Assembly (NCBI GenBank): GCA_902525595.1
Contig: CABZHO010000005.1
Coordinates: forward strand, 1-55,021
Direction: 5' to 3'
DNA: 55,021 nucleotides
DNA from: an uncultured Pelagibacteraceae bacterium
GTDB lineage: Bacteria > Pseudomonadota > Alphaproteobacteria > Pelagibacterales > AG-422-B15
This document shows positions 10,101-15,795 of the stretch, piece after piece; the first letter of the stretch is position 1, and every line of letters starts with the position of its first letter. The notes beneath the pieces are model-generated. The model searched no databases and had not been told where the DNA came from. It was given only the letters and a program-made list of their open reading frames with translations. A program made the translations under genes and the position numbers.

Positions 10101-10322
10101 TATAAAATCTAAATATTGCTTTCTTTTGCTGAAAGTAAGATTTTCATATTCATTTTTGCGTAATTCAAGTTCATACAAAGCCTTGTCTACTTCACCATTT
10201 ATGATTAATTCCTCTACTAATACTGAAAAATTTGGGTTTTTGTCAGATATTAAGTAGATGGCTCCAAGTAATAGAAGGATTAAGATCGTGGGTAGAAAAA
10301 AAATACTTAAATTTTTAGTCAT
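7125..10322 (-). CDS. Membrane-anchored CHAT-domain (caspase-like) protease
   Basis: About 1065 residues. An N-terminal hydrophobic segment (about residues 6-27) should anchor it with the bulk outside the cytoplasm. A long helical, TPR-like region follows, then a PDZ-like stretch (SPNSILRNYGIQDDDYLIAVND, split over about 428-450). The C-terminal CHAT domain has the catalytic pair His924 (FATHG) and Cys975 (ILSAC) and the family ending with SNWPV and HPAYWGAF. CHAT proteases are clan CD cysteine peptidases related to caspases. The frame opens at TTG 10325, but ATG 10322 is the likelier start. It is divergent from the sigma gene across 59 bp, implying joint control. Its substrate is unknown. 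Confidence 0.85.
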   Translation of the reverse strand: MTKNLSIFFLPTILILLLLGAIYLISDKNPNFSVLVEELIINGEVDKALYELELRKNEYENLTFSKRKQYLDFIIKKSPCIYSDCSDEQYNRLVELGFSNKSNLIGIADQLRNLDKIIEFADYYIAIAEIESYDIGGEINYEAAFLVNQAMQAVEQLNLTHDDPEYLNFKLSYLLMGNCSYFIYDLDSRCDDLKEITDEEKINFINETHTYFADFESYQKFAYLRVISSSLIYLYWNEMYETIDIWRKNLTPTLAKMTDGEQVIEIFKCYSIECFKDLSEKFVADQLIDLNPNEIFNNDELSDAINFSVMLADKAGIEGDLERQLNHYTNFIHFSTELYNNLDFESKNNFIINYDYHFFEIIVQAMKLSNEIVGFNNYIDFDISVSDIKKEIFIDFKVDSEGPARDCFRDNYLPENCPYTHATMPRMQIKNLSPNSILRNYGIQDDDYLIAVNDFLVESVLNFNIFSQDNPDLFIKDLVDQPREDTSFIFLSKWLYEAYKNSKKNKEFTPPLPLKRITIDKPKSDQFRKTDKLTFDFNNLAFQAAQFLMQSKASDSYEKMIIRKSQNDKSFASNLKSYQDQKSELYFLEKEYLFENTTNSDVDHYYYNNKINSKKNDIENILAKFPEIESKSQVNVSFYELNDIVPHIDKNEILVIYLEDEYFSFVMKIAINENNVPYTAIIPVSRFWDPLSNMDYSGKLFKYIYMKDNSELRKTIIDDIKLKLKSQEYSSDFSSMNHPIRYLAGNMLGGVLWDVRPRDKLFFLTNMKDRHLPISIFSSLNVSNRDNVSTFEEDFLEFDFLNEYVSISNLINLKSLIGSDKSSLKNKNLSYLGIGDPILNSNKKNSLEFAQADEIFGLFRNSNIADKQMLSKLSELPETSEELINISQNFNNNNRKLLLRDDATETNIKTMDLRKYDIISFATHGIPANNHNLFDEPGLVLTLPQNSSVLDDGYLTPTEISKLNLNAEIVILSACNTSSGSRNDNQILSGLAQAFLYAGAKSIIVSNWPVESRSTVKFMNNFMHNLLKNEYEPAEAFRNAQLYLRENFPEYDHPAYWGAFSYYGP

Positions 10323-10353
10323 CAAATTAAATTTATGTCAAAAAAAATTAATT

Positions 10354-10381
10354 TGGAATAGATTTCTGGTAGGATCGTATT
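10354..10381 (+). promoter_or_regulatory. Candidate ECF-type promoter at the sigma gene
   Basis: TGGAAT (10354-10359), a 16-bp spacer and CGTAT (10376-10380). The same arrangement occurs at 11469-11496. GGAA-type -35 boxes with CGT-type -10 boxes about 16 bp apart are the usual ECF sigma pattern. One conflict: transcription would begin near 10387, just inside the annotated sigma start at 10382, so either the sigma gene starts later (for example TTG at 10412) or this box is not its promoter. Confidence 0.5.
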
Positions 10382-10870
10382 ATGAATAATAAGGGAAAGT
10401 ATAAAGACAAATTGTTTGATTTATATAGTAAATTGCTGAGAACTGCGATTGCAATCGTACCAATTGCCGAATCAGAAGATTTAGTTCATGACACTCTCGA
10501 ATATTTTTTAAAACGTGAACAGAAATATACTGATCATCAGAATTTAGAGGCGGTTGCAATTATGAAATTAAAAAATATAAAAATTGATAAGTGGAGAAAT
10601 AAATCAGGAACAAGATTCGAAGAAATTGATGAAACGTTTATAAGAGATTATATATACGAAAATGAAGATGATTTTGCAAAAATTGAAAGAATAATAGATT
10701 TCAATAAACTTTTTTCAAAAATAGGAGAGAAATGTAAAGAGATTATGAATCTATCTCTGGATTATTCATATGGTGAAATATCCACACTCTTAGATATTGA
10801 GAAAGCCACAGTTGGAAGCCGACTTTCAAGGTGTTATGAAGAGCTAAGGGAGATTGGGAAAGATGGTTAA
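10382..10870 (+). CDS. ECF-like sigma-70 family factor
   Basis: A 162-residue protein with a reduced sigma-70 layout. Region 2 spans about residues 11-60 (LLRTAIAIV, SEDLVHDTLEYFLKRE) and region 4 about 125-157, where the HTH reads YSYGEISTLLDIEKATVGSRL. Domains 1 and 3 are absent, as in extracytoplasmic-function sigma factors. It should direct RNA polymerase to a small regulon. The ATG at 10382 has no clear ribosome site, and a promoter-like box ends right before it, so translation may begin further in, at TTG 10412. The anti-sigma gene overlaps its end by 8 bp. It is diverged from standard ECF groups. Confidence 0.82.
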   Translation: MNNKGKYKDKLFDLYSKLLRTAIAIVPIAESEDLVHDTLEYFLKREQKYTDHQNLEAVAIMKLKNIKIDKWRNKSGTRFEEIDETFIRDYIYENEDDFAKIERIIDFNKLFSKIGEKCKEIMNLSLDYSYGEISTLLDIEKATVGSRLSRCYEELREIGKDG

Positions 10871-11456
10871 AATTACTGACGAGATGCTTTATGCATTTAT
10901 AACTAAAAACGTCTCCATTGACGAAAGTGAGAATATTCAAAATGCCATTGAATCAGATGAAGAAACGAAAGCAAAATATCAAGAAATTTTAAATATACGA
11001 GAAACACATGAAGAATTCATAAGAGATTTTGAAAAAAAACCAATGCCGAAAAGAATTGAAGAACTTTTTACACAAACGAATTCCATAAAGCAAAATAATT
11101 TTTTTTCTAGGTTTGCTCGAGGACCTTTAGCAGGTTTCGGTTGGATTGGATTCATAATAACAGGATTATTTGTCTTTCCAACAATGACGATTCAAATGGC
11201 TCAAAACAATAAAACAAGCAACACAATGATTGCCAGCACAGATGACCAGGAAATAAGATTTAGAGGGCTAGATGGGGAGATTATGAAAGAAATTTCTATT
11301 GGAGAATTATTTAAATTAAAAACAGGATCAAATGAAGAATTTGAAATAACAATTTCCTCAGTTTTAAATACGACTGAGCAAACATGCTTCACAATCACAA
11401 TTAATTATGACAATAAAACTGCGAATAATCTGTCAAAATTATGTATAGATAAATAA
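10863..11456 (+). CDS. Transmembrane anti-sigma factor-like protein
   Basis: About 197 residues. The cytoplasmic N-terminal part opens like anti-sigma domains (ITDEMLYAFI, then an acidic helix pair), without the HxxxCxxC zinc motif. A single membrane span lies at about residues 91-110 (AGFGWIGFIITGLFVF), leaving about 85 residues outside the membrane with two cysteines that could pair. The gene overlaps the sigma gene by 8 bp (ATG 10863, GGGA 5 bp upstream), the normal arrangement of an ECF sigma and its inhibitor. It would hold the sigma factor at the membrane until a signal inactivates it. Assignment rests on topology and position more than on sequence. Confidence 0.7.
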   Translation: MVKITDEMLYAFITKNVSIDESENIQNAIESDEETKAKYQEILNIRETHEEFIRDFEKKPMPKRIEELFTQTNSIKQNNFFSRFARGPLAGFGWIGFIITGLFVFPTMTIQMAQNNKTSNTMIASTDDQEIRFRGLDGEIMKEISIGELFKLKTGSNEEFEITISSVLNTTEQTCFTITINYDNKTANNLSKLCIDK

Positions 11457-11468
11457 AATTTATATCAC

Positions 11469-11496
11469 TGGAATATTTAAGATTACAGTGCGTCTT
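11469..11496 (+). promoter_or_regulatory. Candidate ECF-type promoter of the repeat peptide
   Basis: TGGAAT (11469-11474), a 16-bp spacer and CGTCTT (11491-11496), matching the box at the sigma gene in both elements and in spacing. Transcription would start near 11503, giving a short leader with AAAGGAG (11519-11525) 6 bp before the ATG at 11532. This fits control of the secreted peptide by the adjacent sigma factor. Confidence 0.6.
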
Positions 11497-11531
11497 CTTT
11501 GTAGATGAACAAACATATAAAGGAGATTACA

Positions 11532-11765
11532 ATGATTAAAAACCATCTTACCAAAGCGTTACTTATAATTTTAATGGTTTCAGCTAACACAGCTAATGCT
11601 GACATGCTGTATGATTCATTTGAGAATGAATGGGAACTTGGAAGCTCAAACGATGTCTACATGTACAATGGATTTGACAACGAATGGAGTTACGAGCCAG
11701 AGGGATCTCAACTTGAATATAATGCCTTTGAACATACTTGGGGCTATACATACGAGGGGTATTAA
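11532..11765 (+). CDS. Small secreted peptide with three 18-residue aromatic repeats
   Basis: Seventy-seven residues. Residues 1-23 are a classic signal peptide ending ANTANA, with cleavage expected before Asp24. The mature 54 residues consist of three repeats at exact 18-residue spacing: Y27-x-x-F30-x-x-x-W34, Y45-x-x-F48-x-x-x-W52 and Y63-x-x-F66-x-x-x-W70, consensus Y[DN]xF[ED][NH]xW. The mature part is strongly acidic, with many Tyr, Trp and Glu and no Lys, Arg or Cys. The start at 11532 is set by AAAGGAG 6 bp upstream and an ECF-like promoter. I do not recognise the family. It is a likely target or product of the sigma/CHAT system. Confidence 0.8.
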   Translation: MIKNHLTKALLIILMVSANTANADMLYDSFENEWELGSSNDVYMYNGFDNEWSYEPEGSQLEYNAFEHTWGYTYEGY

Positions 11766-11915
11766 ATTTTTTAATGACGAAACTTCGTAATTGCTTTTTA
11801 TTATATCAGGTATCGTACTTAAATTACATGATGCCTGATGTAATTAGTTTAAGCCACAATTTTACCAAAATACGAACATTTTATAGTTATATCTCTATTC
11901 TAAAAGGAGACAAAA

Positions 11916-12611
11916 ATGAGAAATAATAATTTTAAAAAATCACATATTTATCAAAGTAAGGCAACGTTATTTATAAATCCATCCAAGAAACAAAAGATAA
12001 AAGATAAAAATCCAAAGATATTTTTTAGTTTTTTTTTAGCTGTAATTTTATTTTCATCAATTATTAGTTTCTCAGTACTCGCGGATAATAAAAATAATTG
12101 GACAGTATGGCACGACGATGATTATGAATTCACTTACATCGATGCATGGGGTTCAATTGCTACAGACTTAATGACACTTACAATTAAGAATAATAATTGC
12201 GATAAACTTTTAGTTAATTTCTTTATTTCCAGTGATCGTGAGTCAATTGCAAAAGATTGGACAAAATTTATTGTTGAAATTACAGAAACTCCTCATAACC
12301 AGCAAGGTGTACCTTCAAGAGAATATAAAAATGTTGTTTTTATCAATTACACAGAAATACTTCAAAATGGTATAGTTTATATGCTTGGATTTGACCATGA
12401 GTATGAAACTAATGATTGGATTGAACGATTGGATAATAGTGATCCTTTCTACTTTTATTTAAGCATAGCTGAGCATGCTGAAGAGCAAGCAGACCCTACA
12501 ATATATTTTGAACACACAGACAATATTTGGGATATGTCAGATCTCAAGGATACATTAAAAAATGCGTACCGTAATTGTAGATTTCAAAACTATAACGAGA
12601 TATCGCTTTAA
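11916..12611 (+). CDS. Secreted or membrane-tethered protein of unknown function
   Basis: A 231-residue protein. The start is secure: AAAAGGAG lies 6 bp upstream. An unusually long basic N-region (about residues 1-33) precedes a hydrophobic segment (about 35-54) ending VLADN, so it may be a cleaved signal peptide or a type II anchor. The exported part is acidic and aromatic (WTVWHDDDYEF, FDHEYETNDW) with two cysteines (NNCDK and YRNCRF) that could form a disulfide. I recognise no family. It lies 150 bp after the repeat peptide and 23 bp before another secreted protein of the same island, suggesting related export roles. Confidence 0.7.
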   Translation: MRNNNFKKSHIYQSKATLFINPSKKQKIKDKNPKIFFSFFLAVILFSSIISFSVLADNKNNWTVWHDDDYEFTYIDAWGSIATDLMTLTIKNNNCDKLLVNFFISSDRESIAKDWTKFIVEITETPHNQQGVPSREYKNVVFINYTEILQNGIVYMLGFDHEYETNDWIERLDNSDPFYFYLSIAEHAEEQADPTIYFEHTDNIWDMSDLKDTLKNAYRNCRFQNYNEISL

Positions 12612-12634
12612 GTGCCTGATTTAATATTCATAGT

Positions 12635-13225
12635 ATGTCTGAATTAATGAAAAGTAAGATATTTATGAGAATAGTATTTTTAATTTTTACAATTTCATTT
12701 TTTAACATAACTATCGCTAACGCAGACGTGAGTAATGATTTTCCATATTTCTGCGAACTTAGTATTAGTTTTTATCCTGAAGATGATGGACGTTCTTACG
12801 AAAAATTTCATAGAAATGATAAAAGAATAAGAGGGATAACTAAAATTTATGAGGGAGAACATCCATCACACGGTTCTTATAAACAATTAGGCGTAAGACT
12901 AGTAAGTGACGTCTGCTATAGAAATGAGGCTACTGAAGTACTGTACGTTGATAATCCTGAAGATTTCTGGATTAAAAGCGCTAACGTAGAAGTTAAAAAA
13001 TTCGAATACTCGCTTTCCGAATTTATACTGGTTTTTTTGGACGATTTTAAAACTAATGAAGAAAATGATGATTGCTCAGATAAATGGTGGACTGCTTTTG
13101 AGGACGACCAAAGAGTCATACTTAAAGTTGCAGATATATATCAAGGTATGACAGCGCACTATTCAACAGCCTTTGCAATAGTCCCTGAAGATATTATGCT
13201 TAATGGAAATTGGATTTGTTCATAA
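12635..13225 (+). CDS. Secreted protein of unknown function
   Basis: A 196-residue protein with a typical signal peptide: basic start (MKSKIFMR at residues 5-12), hydrophobic core (IVFLIFTISFFNITIA) and a probable cut after IANA near residue 30. The mature part has four Cys (FCELS, DVCYR, DDCSDKW and the C-terminal WICS), suggesting two disulfides in the periplasm or outside. No family recognised. The start is uncertain: neither ATG 12635 nor ATG 12650 has a clear ribosome site, which suggests translation coupled to the gene 23 bp upstream. It is the last gene of the rightward island arm. Confidence 0.7.
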   Translation: MSELMKSKIFMRIVFLIFTISFFNITIANADVSNDFPYFCELSISFYPEDDGRSYEKFHRNDKRIRGITKIYEGEHPSHGSYKQLGVRLVSDVCYRNEATEVLYVDNPEDFWIKSANVEVKKFEYSLSEFILVFLDDFKTNEENDDCSDKWWTAFEDDQRVILKVADIYQGMTAHYSTAFAIVPEDIMLNGNWICS

Positions 13226-13455
13226 AATGGATGAAATAGACGCAGTTTTAAACTTAGTATTTTTTGTAATGACAATTTTTGAATTAGTTGAAGTCAATGT
13301 TTTTGTAATTGAGTCATTAGGCAATACATAGATCCTAATTTATAATATATAAGATACGATGCATTTTTATGTTATTTATTAAATACTGAATTTAATTCAT
13401 TTCTTTTCATAAAAGCTAATAAATATTATAAAACAGACAGTTACACTAACATCAA
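13226..13455. other. Non-coding right arm of the island
   Basis: This is the first half of the 457-bp gap between 13225 and 13683; the rest holds the inner direct repeat, the flanking repeat and the tRNA-like gene. A 34-codon frame (13227-13331) has no ribosome site and is not called. No strong hairpin or terminator is visible. Confidence 0.5.
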
Positions 13456-13499
13456 TGTCCCGTGAATACTTGGCACTGCTACATACGTGCTACATGCAC
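13456..13499 (+). repeat. Diverged direct repeat inside the right island end
   Basis: Partner of 4182-4225: 36 of 44 positions identical, same orientation, containing tgctacata and tgctacat about 11 bp apart. Here it abuts the flanking repeat directly (13500), whereas on the left it is separated from it by 110 bp. The order core-arm on the left and arm-core on the right is what element ends bounded by recombinase sites could show. Confidence 0.65.
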
Positions 13500-13589
13500 A
13501 AAATTTACAAAATAGAAATTATAAGTTATTGATAAGACTCCCAAATACTTAGCCCCTATCGCTTAATAGTAAAGCAGGTCATTGGTAAT
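13500..13589 (+). repeat. Right flanking direct repeat
   Basis: Positions 13522-13589 are identical to 4004-4071 (68 bp), with further similarity from 13500. This copy runs on into the 3' half of the tRNA-like gene. The repeat ends one base after the anticodon loop, a preferred crossover zone of tRNA-targeting recombinases. Unusually, the duplicated half is the 5' half with its upstream region, not the 3' half. Confidence 0.9.
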
Positions 13590-13625
13590 GATCAGCCGCT
13601 GGAGCGTAACCAGCTAGGGGCACCA
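13552..13625 (+). tRNA. tRNA-Thr(GGT)-like gene with non-canonical D- and T-loops
   Basis: The 74-nt segment folds as a cloverleaf. Acceptor GCCCCTA (13552-13558) pairs with TAGGGGC (13615-13621); D-stem GCTT/AAGC; anticodon stem GGTCA/TGATC with loop TTGGTAA (13582-13588), anticodon GGT for Thr; T-stem GCTGG/CCAGC; then discriminator A and an encoded CCA. All four stems pair over full length, with one G-T pair. Departures from canonical tRNA: the D-loop AATAGTA has A where G18 is expected, and the T-loop is AGCGTAA instead of TTCRANN, although C56 is kept and positions 54/58 are swapped as A/T. It may be a decaying tRNA serving as an integration site, or an unusual functional one. Confidence 0.6.
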
Positions 13626-13682
13626 TATTTTCAAATTAAATTTAATTGTTTTTTTTTGCATGAACCGCCATAATTATTTACT

Positions 13683-15002
13683 ATGAATATCAATTTAGCT
13701 AAGGTCGCTTCGCAAAAAAAGATAAAGTATTTTCTAATCACTTTTGTAGATTTATTTGGTGTGCAAAGAGCTAAATTAGTTCCTACAAGAGCAATCTCTG
13801 AAATGCAAAACAATGGTGCTGGATTTGGGGGTTTTGCAACACATTTAGATCTTTCGTTCTCCGAGCCAGATATGTTTGCTGTTCCTGATCCTCAAAGTCT
13901 AATTCAGTTACCTTGGCAACCTGATGTTGCATGGTTAGCAAGTGATTTAGTAATGAACAATGAGCTAATGGGTCAATGCCCAAGAGTAATTCTTAAAAAT
14001 CAAATAAATAGTTTAGAGACTCTTAATATGAAAATGATGACTGGTGTTGAATGTGAATTCTTTATTTTAAATGAAGAAGGTACTAAAGTTGCTGACGATC
14101 GGGATGACGCACTCAAGCCTTGCTACGATGTCGCTGCTTTAATGAGAAGATTTGACGTCTTAAGTGAGATTTGTGACTCCATGATAAAGCTTGGATGGAA
14201 CCCTTATCAAAATGATCATGAGGATGCCAACGGTCAGTTTGAAATGAATTGGGAATATGCTGATTGTTTAACAACTGCAGATAGACATGTTTTTTTTAAA
14301 TTTATGGTCAAATCAATTGCAGAAAAACATGGGCTTAGAGCAACATTTATGCCTAAGCCTTTTACTGAGCTTACAGGAAATGGTTGTCACGCACATATAT
14401 CATTATGGGACATGAAAAAGAAAAAAAATTTATTTCATGACTACTCTGATCAACTTGGATTATCAAAGATAGGGTATCACTTCATAGGTGGAATTATAAA
14501 ATCAGTAGATGCTTTCGCTGCATGGTTTAATCCCAGCTTAAACAGTTACGAAAGATTAAATGCAACAACAACTAATTCAGGTTCAACTTACTCACCAACA
14601 GGAGTGACGTATTCTGGAAATAATCGAACTCATATGATTCGTATTCCTGATGAGGGGCGTTTCGAATTTAGGGCAGCTGATGGCGCTGTTAATCCATATC
14701 TTTTACAATCTGGAATTATTGCTATGGGCTTAGATGGTATTAAAAACAAACGTAAACCAGGTAAAAGACAGGACATTAATATGTATAAACAAGGTCATAA
14801 ACTTAAACGTATTAAAAAACTTCCAGTTAATCTAGATCAAGCGCTCAAAAAATTCAGCGAAGATGTTATTGTGAAGAATTCTATTGGATCAAAAATTGTA
14901 TCCAAATACGTAAAGTTAAAAAAACGTGAATTAAAAGAATTCAATAAGGTAAGAGAGTCCAACAAAAAAGATTGGACACGCAGAAATATAATTGATTGTT
15001 AA
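13683..15002 (+). CDS. Type III glutamine-synthetase-like ligase (GlnT/GmaS-type)
   Basis: A 439-residue member of the glutamine synthetase superfamily. The beta-Grasp start (KYFLITFVDLFGVQRAKLVP, residues 15-34) is followed by the catalytic domain with GVECEFF, NGQFEMNW, NGCHAHISLW, NPSLNSYERL and FEFRAADGAVNPYL. The length and opening match the type III group that includes GlnT and gamma-glutamylmethylamide synthetase. It should join glutamate to ammonia or an amine using ATP. The aldehyde dehydrogenase and polyamine-type transporter nearby make an amine acceptor plausible, but methylamine partners (mgs/mgd) are absent from the window. It starts 57 bp after the tRNA-like gene with no clear ribosome site. 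Confidence 0.85.
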   Translation: MNINLAKVASQKKIKYFLITFVDLFGVQRAKLVPTRAISEMQNNGAGFGGFATHLDLSFSEPDMFAVPDPQSLIQLPWQPDVAWLASDLVMNNELMGQCPRVILKNQINSLETLNMKMMTGVECEFFILNEEGTKVADDRDDALKPCYDVAALMRRFDVLSEICDSMIKLGWNPYQNDHEDANGQFEMNWEYADCLTTADRHVFFKFMVKSIAEKHGLRATFMPKPFTELTGNGCHAHISLWDMKKKKNLFHDYSDQLGLSKIGYHFIGGIIKSVDAFAAWFNPSLNSYERLNATTTNSGSTYSPTGVTYSGNNRTHMIRIPDEGRFEFRAADGAVNPYLLQSGIIAMGLDGIKNKRKPGKRQDINMYKQGHKLKRIKKLPVNLDQALKKFSEDVIVKNSIGSKIVSKYVKLKKRELKEFNKVRESNKKDWTRRNIIDC

Positions 15003-15005
15003 AAT

Positions 15006-15611
15006 TTATTTTGTTCCAAGCACAGTTGCCACAAGATGTATTCTGTCCTCTTCTCCACCATTAATTGCCGTATGATATTTAGTATTGTCCGTTAGATAAA
15101 TATTACCATCAGCAGGAATATGGTATCCTGTGTGTTCTATAAACATGCGGGCGCCATAATTAGTTTTTATTGCAATGTGCAGTCTTCTCTCCGGATCTCT
15201 ATGCCAGCTAAGTGTTGTTCTTGGTGGCATTTTAATTACGCGACAACGTCCAATTTCAAAAAATTGATTAATTTTTTCATAAACGTACCTAAAGTAAGTA
15301 TCATTCAATTTAGGGTTGAAAAGAGTGTATCGAGATTCATCAATAAATGGTTCTCTTTCCATCTCTTCAAATGAGGAGTCCGGTTTTGTCCAGTACTTTC
15401 CCCTGATGTTTCCTCCAAACCATTCATCTAGCTCTTCTTTATCGTAATTTAAACATATTGCATTCGACTTAAGCATGCCTGGTTTCTGTTCTGAATTCTC
15501 AAACGGCCTTATTCTTACTAATTCATTGACAGCGCCATTAAGCTGGTCAACATCAAATGAGATGTTCTCAAGTCTTTCAATGTATTGGTTTATAGGTGTG
15601 TACATATTCAA
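15006..15611 (-). CDS. Aspartyl/asparaginyl beta-hydroxylase-like 2OG oxygenase
   Basis: A 201-residue protein. The C-terminal half has the Fe(II)/2-oxoglutarate core: LSWHRDPERRLHIAI gives the HxD pair, and YHTAINGGEEDRIHLV gives the distal His and the 2OG-binding Arg. Family members hydroxylate peptide or small-molecule substrates; here no substrate can be read. The start is uncertain: TTG at 15611 has AAAAGGGA at good spacing, while the next ATG is at 15605. It converges with the ligase gene (3-bp gap) and is divergent from the M19 dipeptidase gene across 184 bp, which holds only a weak 5-bp hairpin at 15746-15763. Confidence 0.72.
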   Translation of the reverse strand: MNMYTPINQYIERLENISFDVDQLNGAVNELVRIRPFENSEQKPGMLKSNAICLNYDKEELDEWFGGNIRGKYWTKPDSSFEEMEREPFIDESRYTLFNPKLNDTYFRYVYEKINQFFEIGRCRVIKMPPRTTLSWHRDPERRLHIAIKTNYGARMFIEHTGYHIPADGNIYLTDNTKYHTAINGGEEDRIHLVATVLGTK

Positions 15612-15795
15612 TTAAGTATCCCTTTTCAATATAATGTAGTTTGCAGGAAATTAAAGTTTTACAGGGATAGTAGTAGGCTTAAATTGTCGCAGTTTTTTTA
15701 ATTTAGCTTAGAAAATCTCTCAAAAATCAATATTTATTTTATTTGCCAAGATCCCATACTTGGAGATAAGTAGATGATAAGAATATTTAATTAAC

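Larger units (their letters stand above)
4004..13589. mobile_element. tRNA-bounded genomic island without integrase
   Basis: The segment between the 68-bp perfect direct repeats is 9,518 bp from repeat to repeat and holds eleven genes unrelated to the urease genes on the left or the ligase/transport genes on the right. The content is accessory: SF2 helicase with zinc ribbons, HNH nuclease, HTH protein, CHAT protease, sigma/anti-sigma pair and secreted proteins of unknown family. A diverged direct repeat lies inside each end (4182-4225 and 13456-13499). I find no tyrosine or serine recombinase, transposase or structural phage gene, so the element would need recombinase in trans or is immobile now. 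Boundaries follow the repeats. Whether it excises is unknown. Confidence 0.8.

Noticed and set aside
11738-11926. Frames overlapping the end of the repeat peptide and the gap after it
   Set aside because: They overlap well-supported genes in other frames, lack ribosome sites and show no domain.
13227-13331. 34-codon hydrophobic frame at the right end of the island
   Set aside because: No ribosome site and no homology cue; too short to support without comparison to relatives.
13552-13625. tmRNA or permuted tmRNA piece
   Set aside because: The cloverleaf has a complete anticodon arm with TTGGTAA and an acceptor starting GCCCC; tmRNA lacks the anticodon arm and starts GGGG.
15746-15763. Hairpin CCAAG / CTTGG upstream of the M19 gene
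   Set aside because: Five base pairs only, no T-tract, expected by chance in AT-rich sequence.
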